Source: UBA7672 sp965279205
GTDB taxonomy: Bacteria > Pseudomonadota > Alphaproteobacteria > Caulobacterales > Hyphomonadaceae
NCBI GenBank assembly: GCA_965279205.1
Contig: OZ257144.1
Coordinates: 1 to 64,000 of the forward strand
DNA length: 64,000 bases
Direction of reading: 5' to 3'
The first letter of the stretch is position 1. Each line of letters starts with the position of its first letter. Below are positions 45,257 through 54,742 of the stretch, piece by piece. The notes beneath the pieces were generated by a model. It did no database searches. It was given only the letters and a program-made list of their open reading frames with translations, and had not been told where the DNA came from. The translations under genes and the position numbers were made by a program.

Positions 45257-45293
45257 GCGGGGGTCAGGTGTTCAAGTCACCTAGGCGGCACCA
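45248..45293 (+). pseudogene. 3' half of the disrupted host tRNA-Thr(CGT) gene
   Basis: From the core onward the sequence gives the anticodon-stem 3' strand TGCGG, variable loop, T-arm and acceptor strand AGGCGGC plus ACCA. The acceptor pairs perfectly with GCCGCCT at 28755-28761, but not fully with the intact island tRNA (GCCGCGT). It is therefore the displaced end of the original host gene. Confidence 0.9.
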
Positions 45294-45317
45294 CTTTTTC
45301 CTGACCGTTGAAACAGC

Positions 45318-46499
45318 ATGACCCGCCTCACCGATGTCCTTGTCATCGGCGCCGGAGCAGCCGGGCTCATGTGCGCCATTGAGGCCGGACGGCGTGGACG
45401 GTCAGCGCTGGTCATCGATCACGCTGCCAAGCCGGCCGAGAAGATCCGTATTTCGGGTGGCGGGCGGTGCAACTTCACCAACCTTCATGCGACGCCGAAA
45501 CAGTTCCTATCGGACAATCCCCACTTCTGCGTCTCGGCGCTGAAGCGCTTCACGCAGCACGACTTCATCGCGCGCGTCGATGCACGCGGCATCGCCTGGC
45601 ATGAGAAGACGCTCGGCCAGCTGTTCTGCGACGGATCCGCCAACGAGATCATCGCCTTGCTGCTCGACGACCTGCGCGATGCGGGCGGCGTGCTGGAACT
45701 GGGCGTCGAACCCGGCGCCGTGACTCGCAATGCCGATGGCTTCGAGGTCGCAACCCAGGTCGGCGCGATCCGGTGCAGATCGCTGGTCGTCGCCTCGGGC
45801 GGCAAGTCGATCCCGAAAATGGGCGCCAGCGGTTACGCCTACGATGTCGCGCGCAGCTTCGGCCTCGGAATCATCGAACCCCGGCCGGCCCTCGTACCCT
45901 TCATTCTGCAGTCGCCGAAGCTCGAGCCGGTGGCCGAACTGTCGGGCGTCTCGGTCGAAGCGCGGGTGATGCACGACAAGACATCCTTCGAGGAGGGCCT
46001 GCTGTTCACCCATCGCGGCCTGTCAGGCCCGTCCATCCTCCAGATCTCGTCCTACTGGCGCGAGGGCGAGGAGATCGTCATTGATCTGGCGCGCGGCCAC
46101 GATGTCTTCGAAACACTGCGCCGGGAGCGCACCGAACGTCCCAAACTCCAGCTCGACAATGCGCTGGCGCATTTCATTCCGAAGCGACTGGCCGATCAGA
46201 TCGCCCAGCGCACGCATGGCGTCTCGCGGCTCGCTGACCTGTCCGACGCGAAACTCCGCACTGTCGCCGATGCCGTTAATCGCTGGCGCATCACGCCGGA
46301 TGGAACGGAAGGCTGGCGCACGGCGGAGGTAACGCTCGGCGGCATCGACACCACCGCCCTCTCCTCCCGCACGATGGAAGCTACATCCGTTCCGGGACTC
46401 TATTTCATCGGCGAATGTGTCGACGTCACCGGCTGGCTCGGCGGCTACAATTTCCAGTGGGCTTGGAGTTCTGGCTGGGCCGCCGGACAGGCCGCCTGA
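45318..46499 (+). CDS. HI0933-family FAD-dependent oxidoreductase (BaiN-like)
   Basis: A 393-residue flavoprotein with DVLVIGAGAAGLMCAIEAGRRG at the start, SGGGRCNFTNL, and the conserved C-terminal GLYFIGECVDVTGWLGGYNFQWAWSSG split over the FAD site. Members reduce unsaturated substrates (BaiN, bile-acid pathway) or have unknown substrates; the physiological role here is unknown. It is the first chromosomal gene right of the island, 24 bases after the tRNA remnant. Confidence 0.85.
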   Translation: MTRLTDVLVIGAGAAGLMCAIEAGRRGRSALVIDHAAKPAEKIRISGGGRCNFTNLHATPKQFLSDNPHFCVSALKRFTQHDFIARVDARGIAWHEKTLGQLFCDGSANEIIALLLDDLRDAGGVLELGVEPGAVTRNADGFEVATQVGAIRCRSLVVASGGKSIPKMGASGYAYDVARSFGLGIIEPRPALVPFILQSPKLEPVAELSGVSVEARVMHDKTSFEEGLLFTHRGLSGPSILQISSYWREGEEIVIDLARGHDVFETLRRERTERPKLQLDNALAHFIPKRLADQIAQRTHGVSRLADLSDAKLRTVADAVNRWRITPDGTEGWRTAEVTLGGIDTTALSSRTMEATSVPGLYFIGECVDVTGWLGGYNFQWAWSSGWAAGQAA

Positions 46500-46502
46500 C
46501 GA

Positions 46503-46829
46503 TCAGCTCGCTTCGTCGACCCGGCGTGACAGGGATTCAATTCGCGCGGCCGCGTCAGCCAGCATCGTTGCAGCTTTCTGCTCAAGCCCGCGAATCCGGT
46601 CGTCGAGCGCCTTGGTCCCGTTGCCGGCCGCCTGGGCGTCGAGTTCGTCGAGCAGGGAAAGGCCGGCGGCGAGGAAAAGGCGTTCAGCGCCAAGATCGCC
46701 AAGGGCGTTGATCAGTTCCTTCACGCGTTGGTCGAAACGCGCGCCGAGTTCCTCCAGCCGGGCTTCCTGCCCGGGGGCGCAGCTCAGCGCATAGCGCTTT
46801 CCGGCAATGGAGAGTTCAGCCTTGGCCAC
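46503..46829 (-). CDS. zapA: Cell division protein ZapA
   Basis: A 108-residue protein with the ZapA head (AELSIAGKRYALSCAPGQE, followed by LGARFDQRVKELIN) and a C-terminal coiled coil. ZapA cross-links FtsZ filaments at midcell. It is downstream of the DUF4164 coiled-coil gene on the same strand and converges with the flavoprotein gene (3-base gap). Length is normal. Confidence 0.85.
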   Translation of the reverse strand: MAKAELSIAGKRYALSCAPGQEARLEELGARFDQRVKELINALGDLGAERLFLAAGLSLLDELDAQAAGNGTKALDDRIRGLEQKAATMLADAAARIESLSRRVDEAS

Positions 46830-46890
46830 GAAGCGTTCCGCCTTTCCCGTCCATAATAACTCGTCCCCCGCTTTCCCCTAGAGATTTCGC

Positions 46891-47178
46891 CTAAACCTTG
46901 CCCAGCGCTTCGCGGACTTCGCTGATCGCGGCCCCCAAGGCCTCGGAGGCCTCATCCGCCAGCCTCTGGAGCTCTCGTTCACGGGCTTTTGCGGCGTCCA
47001 GGTCTCCGGCGAGACGAGCCCGGTCCACGCGCAACGCGTCAGCCTCCCGCTCCTGAGAGCGGTGAGCATCAAGCCGTTCGAACAGCCCATCCAGGCGGCC
47101 TTCGAGGCGGTCGATCGCCGCCTCCAGCTGCTTGAGAGCGTCGTCCAGTTCCGGCGGTTGTTCAGGTCCCTCACTCAT
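46891..47178 (-). CDS. DUF4164 coiled-coil protein
   Basis: A 95-residue protein that is essentially one long heptad coiled coil (DDALKQLEAAIDRLEGRLDG onward), rich in Leu, Glu, Arg and Ala. DUF4164 genes sit directly before zapA in alphaproteobacteria, and the product may help ZapA organise the Z-ring; that is inference from conserved linkage. The 61-base gap to zapA fits co-transcription. Confidence 0.75.
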   Translation of the reverse strand: MSEGPEQPPELDDALKQLEAAIDRLEGRLDGLFERLDAHRSQEREADALRVDRARLAGDLDAAKARERELQRLADEASEALGAAISEVREALGKV

Positions 47179-47300
47179 CCCCTTATACTGTGAGGCCTGT
47201 GAGCAAGCCGCGCAATGCCGAGGTGCGGCTTGGAAACCCCTTTGACGCAGCCCGCAAACCGTTTACCAGCCGACGAAATTGGCCTGGAGGGGATCTACCC

Positions 47301-49274
47301 ATGCCGACGCACCTGCCGCTCGCCAACGCTATCCGGGCGCTTTCCATGGATGCCGTGGAAAAAGCCCAGAGTGGGCATTGCGGCCTGCCGCTGGGCTTTG
47401 CCGATGTGGCGACGCTCCTGTTTCAGGAATTCCTGAAATTCGACGCCTCGACGCCCGACTGGCCGGATCGCGACCGGCTGGTGCTGTCGGCCGGTCACGG
47501 CTCGATGCTGCTCTATTCGCTGCTTTATCTGACCGGCTATCCGGAACTGAGCCTCGACGAGATCCGTAACTTCCGTCAGCTCGGCTCGAAGACGCCAGGC
47601 CACCCGGAATTCGGCCACACGCCAGGCGTCGAGACGACCACCGGTCCGCTCGGCCAGGGTCTCGCCAATGCCGTCGGCATGGCGATCGCGGAGCGCCATC
47701 TCAATGCGCGGTTCGGCGATGATCTCGTCAATCACAAAACCTATGTGATCGCGGGCGATGGCTGCCTCATGGAAGGCATCAGCCAGGAAGCGCTGACGCT
47801 GGCTGGCCACCTTCGTCTCAAGAACCTGATCGTCCTTTTCGACGACAATGCCGTCACCATCGATGGCTCGACATCGCTGTCGGACTCGACCGACCAGATC
47901 AAGCGCTTCAAGGCGTCGGGCTGGAATGTCGCGCGCGTCGACGGGCACAACATGGATGCGGTGCGCGGCGCGATCCTTGCCGCCCAGACCGCCGACCGCC
48001 CGTCGCTGATCGCGTGCAAGACCATCATCGGCTATGGCGCGCCCAAGATCGCCGGCACCGGCCCCGCCCATGGTGGACCCTACGGCGCGGAAGAGATTGC
48101 TGGCATCCGGAAAGCGATCGACTGGCCGCATGACCCCTTCGTCGTGCCGCCGGAAATCCTCGCTGAATGGCGCAAGATCGGCGCGCATGGCGCCAAGCAT
48201 CGCGACGCCTGGAACAAGCGGCTTGCCGCTTCGACCAAGCGCGGTGAGCTCGAAGCTGCTCTGTCCAGCAAGCTGTCGCCCGAACTCGGCGAAGCGCTGG
48301 CGACCCACAAGAAGAAGATCGCCGAGGCTCCCAAGGCTGACGCGACCCGCAAATGGTCTGGCGCGGCGCTGGAAATCCTGACGCAGCTGATCCCGGAAAT
48401 GGTCGGCGGGTCGGCCGACCTTACCGGCTCCAACAACACACGCACCGGCACGGCCAAAGCGCCGCTAACGCCGGAAAGCTATGGCGGCCGCTATCTCCAC
48501 TGGGGCATTCGCGAGCACGCGATGGCCGCCGCGATGAACGGCATGGCGCTGCACGGCGGCGTCATTCCCTATTCCGGCACCTTCCTAGTGTTCTCGGATT
48601 ACTCGCGCCCCGCCATCCGTCTCGGCGCACTGATGAACCAGCGCGTGATCCACGTGATGACGCACGACTCGATCGGTGTCGGCGAGGACGGCCCCACCCA
48701 CCAGCCGGTCGAGCATGTCGCCTCGCTGCGCATGATCCCGAACCTGCTGGTCTTCCGCCCTTGCGATGGCGTCGAGACGGCCGAAGCCTGGGAGGTCGCG
48801 ATCAACACCACGACCGGCCCATCGCTGATCGCGCTGACCCGGCAGAACCTCGCGCCTGCGCGCAAGGAACACATTTCCGAGAACCTCGTCGCCAAGGGCG
48901 GCTACATCCTGAAACCGGCCAGCATCAAGCCAGAGAAGGTCGTGCTGGTCGCGACCGGCTCCGAGGTCGAGATCGCTCTCGAGGCGCAGCAGAAGCTGGA
49001 AGCCGAAGGCATCGGCGCGCGTGTGGTCTCGCTGCCCTGCTTCTCGCTGTTCGCCCAGCAATCCGACAAATACCGCAAGGACACGCTCGGCGGGAAACTG
49101 CCCAAGGTGGCGGTCGAGGCTGGCGTGCGCGACGGCTGGGACCGCTGGATCGGCCCGGAAGGCGGCTTTGTCGGCATGACGGGTTTCGGCGCTTCGGCCC
49201 CCTACAAGGCGCTCTACAAGCACTTCGGCATCACTGCGGACGCTGTCGTGAAGGCCGCCAAGGATCGCCTGTAA
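47301..49274 (+). CDS. tkt: Transketolase
   Basis: 657 residues from ATG 47301, which has GGAGGGG 8 bases upstream. The thiamine-diphosphate site is clear: HCGLPLGFADV at the start, GDGCLMEGISQEAL with the GDG...N motif, and ELVGGSADLTGSN-type and GIREHAM segments in the pyrimidine domain. It moves two-carbon units in the pentose phosphate pathway. It leads the sugar-phosphate cluster tkt-gap-pgk-fba, typical of alphaproteobacteria. Length is normal. Confidence 0.95.
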   Translation: MPTHLPLANAIRALSMDAVEKAQSGHCGLPLGFADVATLLFQEFLKFDASTPDWPDRDRLVLSAGHGSMLLYSLLYLTGYPELSLDEIRNFRQLGSKTPGHPEFGHTPGVETTTGPLGQGLANAVGMAIAERHLNARFGDDLVNHKTYVIAGDGCLMEGISQEALTLAGHLRLKNLIVLFDDNAVTIDGSTSLSDSTDQIKRFKASGWNVARVDGHNMDAVRGAILAAQTADRPSLIACKTIIGYGAPKIAGTGPAHGGPYGAEEIAGIRKAIDWPHDPFVVPPEILAEWRKIGAHGAKHRDAWNKRLAASTKRGELEAALSSKLSPELGEALATHKKKIAEAPKADATRKWSGAALEILTQLIPEMVGGSADLTGSNNTRTGTAKAPLTPESYGGRYLHWGIREHAMAAAMNGMALHGGVIPYSGTFLVFSDYSRPAIRLGALMNQRVIHVMTHDSIGVGEDGPTHQPVEHVASLRMIPNLLVFRPCDGVETAEAWEVAINTTTGPSLIALTRQNLAPARKEHISENLVAKGGYILKPASIKPEKVVLVATGSEVEIALEAQQKLEAEGIGARVVSLPCFSLFAQQSDKYRKDTLGGKLPKVAVEAGVRDGWDRWIGPEGGFVGMTGFGASAPYKALYKHFGITADAVVKAAKDRL

Positions 49275-49465
49275 TTCCGGTTCCATGGCTGCCTGGGGGC
49301 GCGCTCACGGAACGCGACGATCCATTGCATCATTTTCACCGCCGTGTGCTCTCGCATCGGTCGAAAAATCCGCTATTAGGCCCCGACAGAAGCGGATTGG
49401 TCGGCCCCGATCCTGCACCCCTCTCGATCTCTCTGGGGCCGCGATGGAAGAGCTGAGGTAGCGGA

Positions 49466-50473
49466 ATGGCTGTGCGTGTAGCGATCAACGGTTTTGGCCG
49501 GATCGGAAGACTGGTTCTGCGCTCTATTCTGGAACACGGTCGCAAGGACATTCAGGTCGTCGCGGTTAACGACCTCGGCCCGGTGGAAACCAACGTTCAC
49601 CTCCTGAAATACGACAGCGTCCACGGTCCGCTGAACATGGACGTGAAGGTCGAGGGCGATACGGTTTCGGTCGGCGGCCAGACCTTCAAGGTCACCGCGA
49701 TCAGGAATCCCGCAGAACTGCCGCACAAGGACATGGGCATCGACATCGCCATGGAGTGCACCGGCCTCTTTACCGCGCGCGAGAAAGCCGCCGACCACCT
49801 CAAAGCCGGCGCCAAGCGCGTGCTGATTTCGGCCCCGGGCGAGAACTCCGACCTCACCGTCGTCTATGGCGTGAACCATCAGAAGCTCACCAAGGAGCAC
49901 CTAATCGTCTCGAACGCCTCATGCACCACCAACTGCCTTGTGCCGGTGGTGAGTGTCCTTCACGAAGCCATCGGCATCGAGAAGGGTATGATGACGACCA
50001 TCCACTCCTACACCGGCGATCAGCCGACGCTGGATACGATGCACAAGGATCTCTATCGCGGCCGCGCGGCTGCGCTGTCGATGATTCCGACATCGACGGG
50101 CGCGGCGAAAGCAGTCGGCCTCGTCCTGCCGGAACTGAACGGCAAGCTTGACGGCATATCGATCCGCGTGCCGACGCCGAACGTCTCGCTGGTGGACTTC
50201 AAGTTCATCGCCAAGCGCGCGACCACCGCAAAAGAGATCAACGATCTCATCCGCACGGCGGCGAACGGCAAGCTGAAGGGCATTCTCGGCTACACCGACG
50301 AGAAACTCGTCTCGTCGGACTTCAACCACAACCCGCATTCGTCGATCTTCCACACCGATCAGACCAAGGTGATGGACGGCACGTTCGTGTCGGTCCTCTC
50401 CTGGTACGACAATGAGTGGGGCTTCTCGACGCGCATGAGCGACACAGCCGTGGCGTGGGCCAAGCTGATCTAG
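49466..50473 (+). CDS. gap: Glyceraldehyde-3-phosphate dehydrogenase
   Basis: A 335-residue enzyme with the NAD-binding INGFGRIGRLVLR, the catalytic ASCTTNCLVPV (Cys) and the conserved end SWYDNEWGFSTRM. It oxidises glyceraldehyde-3-phosphate to 1,3-bisphosphoglycerate. The TAG stop shares its G with the GTG start of the next gene (DUF6173), so the two are translationally coupled. Confidence 0.95.
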   Translation: MAVRVAINGFGRIGRLVLRSILEHGRKDIQVVAVNDLGPVETNVHLLKYDSVHGPLNMDVKVEGDTVSVGGQTFKVTAIRNPAELPHKDMGIDIAMECTGLFTAREKAADHLKAGAKRVLISAPGENSDLTVVYGVNHQKLTKEHLIVSNASCTTNCLVPVVSVLHEAIGIEKGMMTTIHSYTGDQPTLDTMHKDLYRGRAAALSMIPTSTGAAKAVGLVLPELNGKLDGISIRVPTPNVSLVDFKFIAKRATTAKEINDLIRTAANGKLKGILGYTDEKLVSSDFNHNPHSSIFHTDQTKVMDGTFVSVLSWYDNEWGFSTRMSDTAVAWAKLI

Positions 50474-50955
50474 TGGCGAAGCCCAAAACCCCTGAAACGA
50501 AGAACGCGACGGCGACCCCAGAGGTCGCCGTTCACGCTTCTGCCTCCCCGCCCTATCATGTGAAGGATGGCGTGGTGGAGACGCCGGACGTGCCCGCAAC
50601 GACGGAAGAAAAGCCTTACGATCCAGCCGCCTGGATGCACCAGCGCCTCGTCCATCAGGTCATGGAGTTCGAGAAGAATCTCGGCCCCGACCATGAGGTT
50701 GGCGGCCGCTTTGTCGAAGGCCCAAGCAGCGAGCCCCTGCATCTGTCGAACGTCGCCAGCTGGGGACCGGACATGATCCTGTTCATGGGCGAGTTCCCGG
50801 ACGGTCGGAAATGGGAGCTGGTCCAGCACTACAGCCAGGTCAGCATGCTGCTGGTGGCCGTACGGAAGATGAACGAGGAGCCGCGGCGCATCGGCTTTGA
50901 GCTGCTGAAGACCGTGAGAGAGCAGATTACCCCTTGGGAAGATCCGATCACCTAG
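50473..50955 (+). CDS. DUF6173 family protein
   Basis: 160 residues starting at the GTG that overlaps the gap stop by one base. An acidic/Pro-rich unstructured leader of about 50 residues precedes a compact domain with AAWMHQRLVHQVMEFEKNL, ASWGPDMILFMG, QHYSQVSMLLVAV and EEPRRIGFELL. The family has no known function. Coupling to gap hints at a role in central metabolism or simply read-through expression. Confidence 0.7.
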   Translation: MAKPKTPETKNATATPEVAVHASASPPYHVKDGVVETPDVPATTEEKPYDPAAWMHQRLVHQVMEFEKNLGPDHEVGGRFVEGPSSEPLHLSNVASWGPDMILFMGEFPDGRKWELVQHYSQVSMLLVAVRKMNEEPRRIGFELLKTVREQITPWEDPIT

Positions 50956-51045
50956 ACACAACGGCCCTGCTCGGCTCGGGCCATGCAGACGCCGCACCAC
51001 CGCTTTTCGACTTTAGACTGAGCTACCAGGACAGGACTTGAGACC

Positions 51046-52236
51046 ATGACTTTCCGCACACTTCAGGGCGCAAACCTCAAGGGCAAGACAGCGCTGGTGC
51101 GCGTCGACTTCAACGTGCCGATGGAAGACGGCAAGGTCACCGATGACACGCGCCTGCGCGCCGCGCTGCCGACGATCGGCTTGCTCTCGAAGGCGGGCGC
51201 AAAGACGGTTCTGCTCGCGCACTTCGACAGGCCGAAAGGCAAGCGCGTGCCAGAGATGAGCCTGAAACCCGTCCTCGACGATCTGGCTGCTCTCGTCGGC
51301 AAGCCCGTGGCGTGGGCCGACGACTGCATCGGCGACGCGGCGGCCGGCGTCATCCAAAACATGAAACCAGGCGACGTCGCCCTGATGGAAAACGTTCGCT
51401 ACCACGCGGGCGAGGAAAAGAACGATCCCGCCTTCGCCGCCGAGCTGGCGAAGCTGGGCGACATCTATGTCAACGACGCCTTCTCGGCCGCCCACCGCGC
51501 GCATGCGTCCACCGAGGGCGTGGCGAAGCTGCTGCCGGCCTATCCGGGCCTGTCGATGGAGCGTGAGCTCAAGGCGCTGGAACTGGCGCTGGGCAAGCCG
51601 GAGCGACCCGTGATGGGCATCGTCGGCGGGTCGAAGGTCTCAACCAAGCTCGACCTCCTGAAGAACCTTGTCAGCCGGCTGGACAAGCTCGCGATCGGTG
51701 GCGGCATGGCCAACACCTTCCTCTACGCGCAGGGTCATGATGTAGGCGCATCCTACTGCGAGAAGGATCTCGCCGGCACGGCGCGCGAAATCATCCGCCT
51801 CGCCGGACAGAACAACTGCAAACTCTTCCTGCCGCTGGACATTGTAGTCGCCGAACAGATGGCGGCGGGCGTGCCCACGCGCATCCGCAATCTCGGCAAT
51901 GTCGACGACCATGAGCGTATTCTCGACGCCGGCCCGGAAACGGTCGCCCGCCTGAAACGCGCAATGGGCAATTCGAAGACGCTGATCTGGAACGGACCGC
52001 TTGGCGTGTTCGAGATCCCGCCATTCCAGCGCGGCACGATGGAAGCCGCCTGGCATGCCGCACAGCTCTGCCGTGAAGGCAAGCTGACCGCCGTCGCCGG
52101 CGGCGGCGACACCGTCTCGGCCCTGAACGCTGCAGGCGTGGCAATCGACTTCACCTTCGTCTCGACCGCCGGCGGCGCCTTCCTCGAATGGATGGAAGGC
52201 AAGGTCCTGCCGGGCGTCGAGGCTTTGAAGGTCTGA
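51046..52236 (+). CDS. pgk: Phosphoglycerate kinase
   Basis: A 396-residue enzyme with ALVRVDFNVPMEDG, FDRPKGK, ENVRYHAGEEKND, GGSKVSTKLDLL and the nucleotide motif GGGDTVSAL. It transfers the acyl phosphate of 1,3-bisphosphoglycerate to ADP. It is third in the cluster, 90 bases after the DUF6173 gene. Confidence 0.95.
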   Translation: MTFRTLQGANLKGKTALVRVDFNVPMEDGKVTDDTRLRAALPTIGLLSKAGAKTVLLAHFDRPKGKRVPEMSLKPVLDDLAALVGKPVAWADDCIGDAAAGVIQNMKPGDVALMENVRYHAGEEKNDPAFAAELAKLGDIYVNDAFSAAHRAHASTEGVAKLLPAYPGLSMERELKALELALGKPERPVMGIVGGSKVSTKLDLLKNLVSRLDKLAIGGGMANTFLYAQGHDVGASYCEKDLAGTAREIIRLAGQNNCKLFLPLDIVVAEQMAAGVPTRIRNLGNVDDHERILDAGPETVARLKRAMGNSKTLIWNGPLGVFEIPPFQRGTMEAAWHAAQLCREGKLTAVAGGGDTVSALNAAGVAIDFTFVSTAGGAFLEWMEGKVLPGVEALKV

Positions 52237-52343
52237 CGGCGCCGGGCGCCCATCCCGCGTATCAATCGATAGGCCTCTTGCCAGCCGCTTCCGGCTGCGC
52301 CATCGGCTTGGCGCAAACGCGCGTGCATCAATGAGGATCCCAC

Positions 52344-53264
52344 ATGACCATTCGATTTGACGGCAAAGTCGCCATCGTGACCGGCGGCGGCAACGGCCTG
52401 GGCCGGCAACATTGCCTGCAGCTGGCGGCGCGCGGCGCGAAGGTCGTCGTCAATGATCTCGGCGGGTCGGTCGATGGATCTGGCGGGTCGGTTTCTGCCG
52501 CTGAGGCCGTGGCCAAGGAAATCCGCGACGGTGGCGGCGAAGCCATCGGCAATGGCGCGGACATCACCAGGCTCGATCAGGTTGAGGCGATGGTCGCCGA
52601 CGCAAAGGCGAAGTGGGGCCGCGTCGACATCCTGATCAACAATGCCGGCATCCTGCGCGACAAGACGTTCTCGAAGATGACGATGGATGACTTCAAGAAG
52701 GTCGTAGATGTCCACCTCTTCGGCACCGCCAACTGCACCAAGGCGGTGTGGGAAACGATGCGCGAGCAGAACTACGGCCGCATCATGCTGACCTCGTCGG
52801 CCTCGGGCATTTATGGAAACTTCGGCCAGTCGAACTATGGCGCGGCAAAAGCCGCGATGATCGGCCTGATGAACGTGCTTCACCATGAAGGCGCGAAGAA
52901 CAACATCCGCGTCAACACGCTGGCACCCACGGCGGCAACGCGCATGCTGGAAGGCCTGATCCCGCCCCAGGTCGCCGACCTGATGGCGCCGGAACTGGTG
53001 ACGCCGGGCGTGCTCTATCTTGTCTCGGAGAATGCGCCATCGAAGACGATCCTCGGCGCGGGCGCGGGATGCTTCTCGGTCGTGCACATCTACGAAACGC
53101 CGGCTGTCTTCCTCGGCGGGGCGAACGCCACGGTGGACGATGTCGCTGCCAACTGGGCCAGGATCATCGATCCGGCGAACGAAGCGCCGATCGACGCCGC
53201 TTTTGCGCAGACCAACAAGTTCGTGGCGGCGGCGGCCGAAGCGCTGGGCGCCAAACTCGGATAG
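52344..53264 (+). CDS. SDR oxidoreductase, (3R)-hydroxyacyl-CoA dehydrogenase-like
   Basis: A 306-residue short-chain dehydrogenase: IVTGGGNGLGRQ for the cofactor, NNAGILRD, and the active site S...YGAAK (FGQSNYGAAKAAM). The NDLGGSVDGSGGS stretch and the C-terminal extension (VVHIYETPAVFLGG) match the dehydrogenase part of peroxisomal multifunctional enzyme type 2, suggesting a fatty acyl-CoA-type substrate. It sits between pgk and fba although it is not a glycolytic enzyme. Confidence 0.82.
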   Translation: MTIRFDGKVAIVTGGGNGLGRQHCLQLAARGAKVVVNDLGGSVDGSGGSVSAAEAVAKEIRDGGGEAIGNGADITRLDQVEAMVADAKAKWGRVDILINNAGILRDKTFSKMTMDDFKKVVDVHLFGTANCTKAVWETMREQNYGRIMLTSSASGIYGNFGQSNYGAAKAAMIGLMNVLHHEGAKNNIRVNTLAPTAATRMLEGLIPPQVADLMAPELVTPGVLYLVSENAPSKTILGAGAGCFSVVHIYETPAVFLGGANATVDDVAANWARIIDPANEAPIDAAFAQTNKFVAAAAEALGAKLG

Positions 53265-53291
53265 ACCCGTAAAGCCTGGCTGATTGGACTG

Positions 53292-53303
53292 TAACAGCTG
53301 TTA
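53292..53303. promoter_or_regulatory. 12-bp perfect palindrome upstream of fba
   Basis: TAACAGCTGTTA is a perfect dyad about 155 bases upstream of the fba start, in the 194-base gap after the SDR gene. It could be a regulator site for fba. No bound factor can be named. Confidence 0.3.
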
Positions 53304-53458
53304 TGGTCGCCCTTGTCGTCTCCGCGCTTTGCCTGATGCGGCTAAAGCGCCGATTTGAGGGTTAAAGGCCCTTCTGGAACGGGTGTTGCTGAGGCACTGT
53401 TGACCGTCATTCTCTGTGCCGCCAAAACGCGGAATACAGCTCGTAGGGGAAGTTAATC

Positions 53459-54544
53459 ATGGCCCGCATCACGCTTCGTCAGCTGCTCGACCACGCCGCC
53501 GAGCACAGCTACGGGCTGCCGGCCTTCAACATCAACAACATGGAACAGGCCCTCGCCATCATGGAGGCGGCCGAGAAGGTCGACGCCCCCGTGATCATGC
53601 AGGCGAGCCGCGGCGCCCGCTCCTACGCCAATGACATCGTGCTGAAGCACATCATCGACGCCTGCTCGGAAATGTACCCCTCGATCCCGATCTGCATGCA
53701 CCAGGACCACGGCAACGGCCCGGCGACCTGCGCCACCGCCATCCAGTTCGGCTTTACGTCGGTGATGATGGACGGCTCGCTCAAGGAAGACGCCAAGACG
53801 CCGGCCGACTACGCCTACAACGTCGACGTCACCCGCCGCGTCACCGAGATGGCGCATAGCTGCGGCGTGTCGGTCGAAGGCGAACTCGGCGTGCTGGGCT
53901 CGCTGGAAACCGGCATGGGCGAGGCCGAGGATGGCCATGGCGCCGAAGGCAAGCTCGACCATTCCCAGCTTCTGACCGATCCTGACCAGGCCGTTGATTT
54001 CGTACGCGCCACCGAAGTCGATGCCCTTGCGATCGCCATGGGTACGTCGCACGGCGCCTACAAGTTCTCGCGCAAGCCAGACGGCGCGGTTCTCGCCATG
54101 AACGTCATCGAGGAAATCCACCGCCGCCTGCCCAATACCCATCTTGTCATGCACGGCTCGTCTTCGGTCCCGCAGGACCTGCAGGACGAGATCAACAAGT
54201 ATGGCGGCAAGATGCCCCAGACCTGGGGCGTGCCGGTTGAGGAGATCCAGCGCGGCATCAAGCACGGCGTACGCAAGATCAACATCGACACCGACAACCG
54301 CATGGCCATCACCGGCGCGATCCGCAAGATCCTCACCGAGAAGCCGGGCGAGTTCGACCCGCGCAGCTATCTGAAGCCCGCCAAGGAAGCGATGCGCAAA
54401 GTCTGCACCCAGCGCTACCAGGAGTTCGGCTGCGAGGGCATGGCTTCGAAGATCAGGCCGGTGTCGCTGGCGGTCATGGCGAAGAAGTACGCCGCTGGCG
54501 AACTCATGCCCCGTATCGCCTCGACCGCGAAGGCCGCCGAGTAA
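53459..54544 (+). CDS. fba: Class II fructose-bisphosphate aldolase
   Basis: A 361-residue enzyme of the CbbA/Fba class II type: GLPAFNINNMEQALAI, the zinc motif MHQDHGNGP (His), VSVEGELGVLG, and MGTSHGAYKF. It splits fructose-1,6-bisphosphate to two triose phosphates. It ends the sugar-phosphate cluster. The GGGGAAG ribosome site lies close upstream of the ATG. Confidence 0.95.
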   Translation: MARITLRQLLDHAAEHSYGLPAFNINNMEQALAIMEAAEKVDAPVIMQASRGARSYANDIVLKHIIDACSEMYPSIPICMHQDHGNGPATCATAIQFGFTSVMMDGSLKEDAKTPADYAYNVDVTRRVTEMAHSCGVSVEGELGVLGSLETGMGEAEDGHGAEGKLDHSQLLTDPDQAVDFVRATEVDALAIAMGTSHGAYKFSRKPDGAVLAMNVIEEIHRRLPNTHLVMHGSSSVPQDLQDEINKYGGKMPQTWGVPVEEIQRGIKHGVRKINIDTDNRMAITGAIRKILTEKPGEFDPRSYLKPAKEAMRKVCTQRYQEFGCEGMASKIRPVSLAVMAKKYAAGELMPRIASTAKAAE

Positions 54545-54742
54545 GCTCGCGTTTCCTCACAGCCTGTGACTCGCGTTATCTGAGAACGGGTGTGAATTGT
54601 TCGCGCCACGCGCGTGTCCCACTTATCCTAAGCGTATGACGTGGAACCTCTTTCGCGCGCCAGGTTAATCGCGTGGCGCTGTGAGTACCCCTGTGGACAA
54701 TCCGCTCGCGCATTCGGGGAAGTGCTGGAGGGTTAAGCAGGC

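Noticed and set aside
45122..45280. 49-codon frame ending within the tRNA 3' half (RRRTKFVMRGSGVQVT)
   Set aside because: Preceded directly by a stop, no recombinase motif, and its end is simply the tRNA sequence read as protein. It is not good evidence for an integrase C-terminus.
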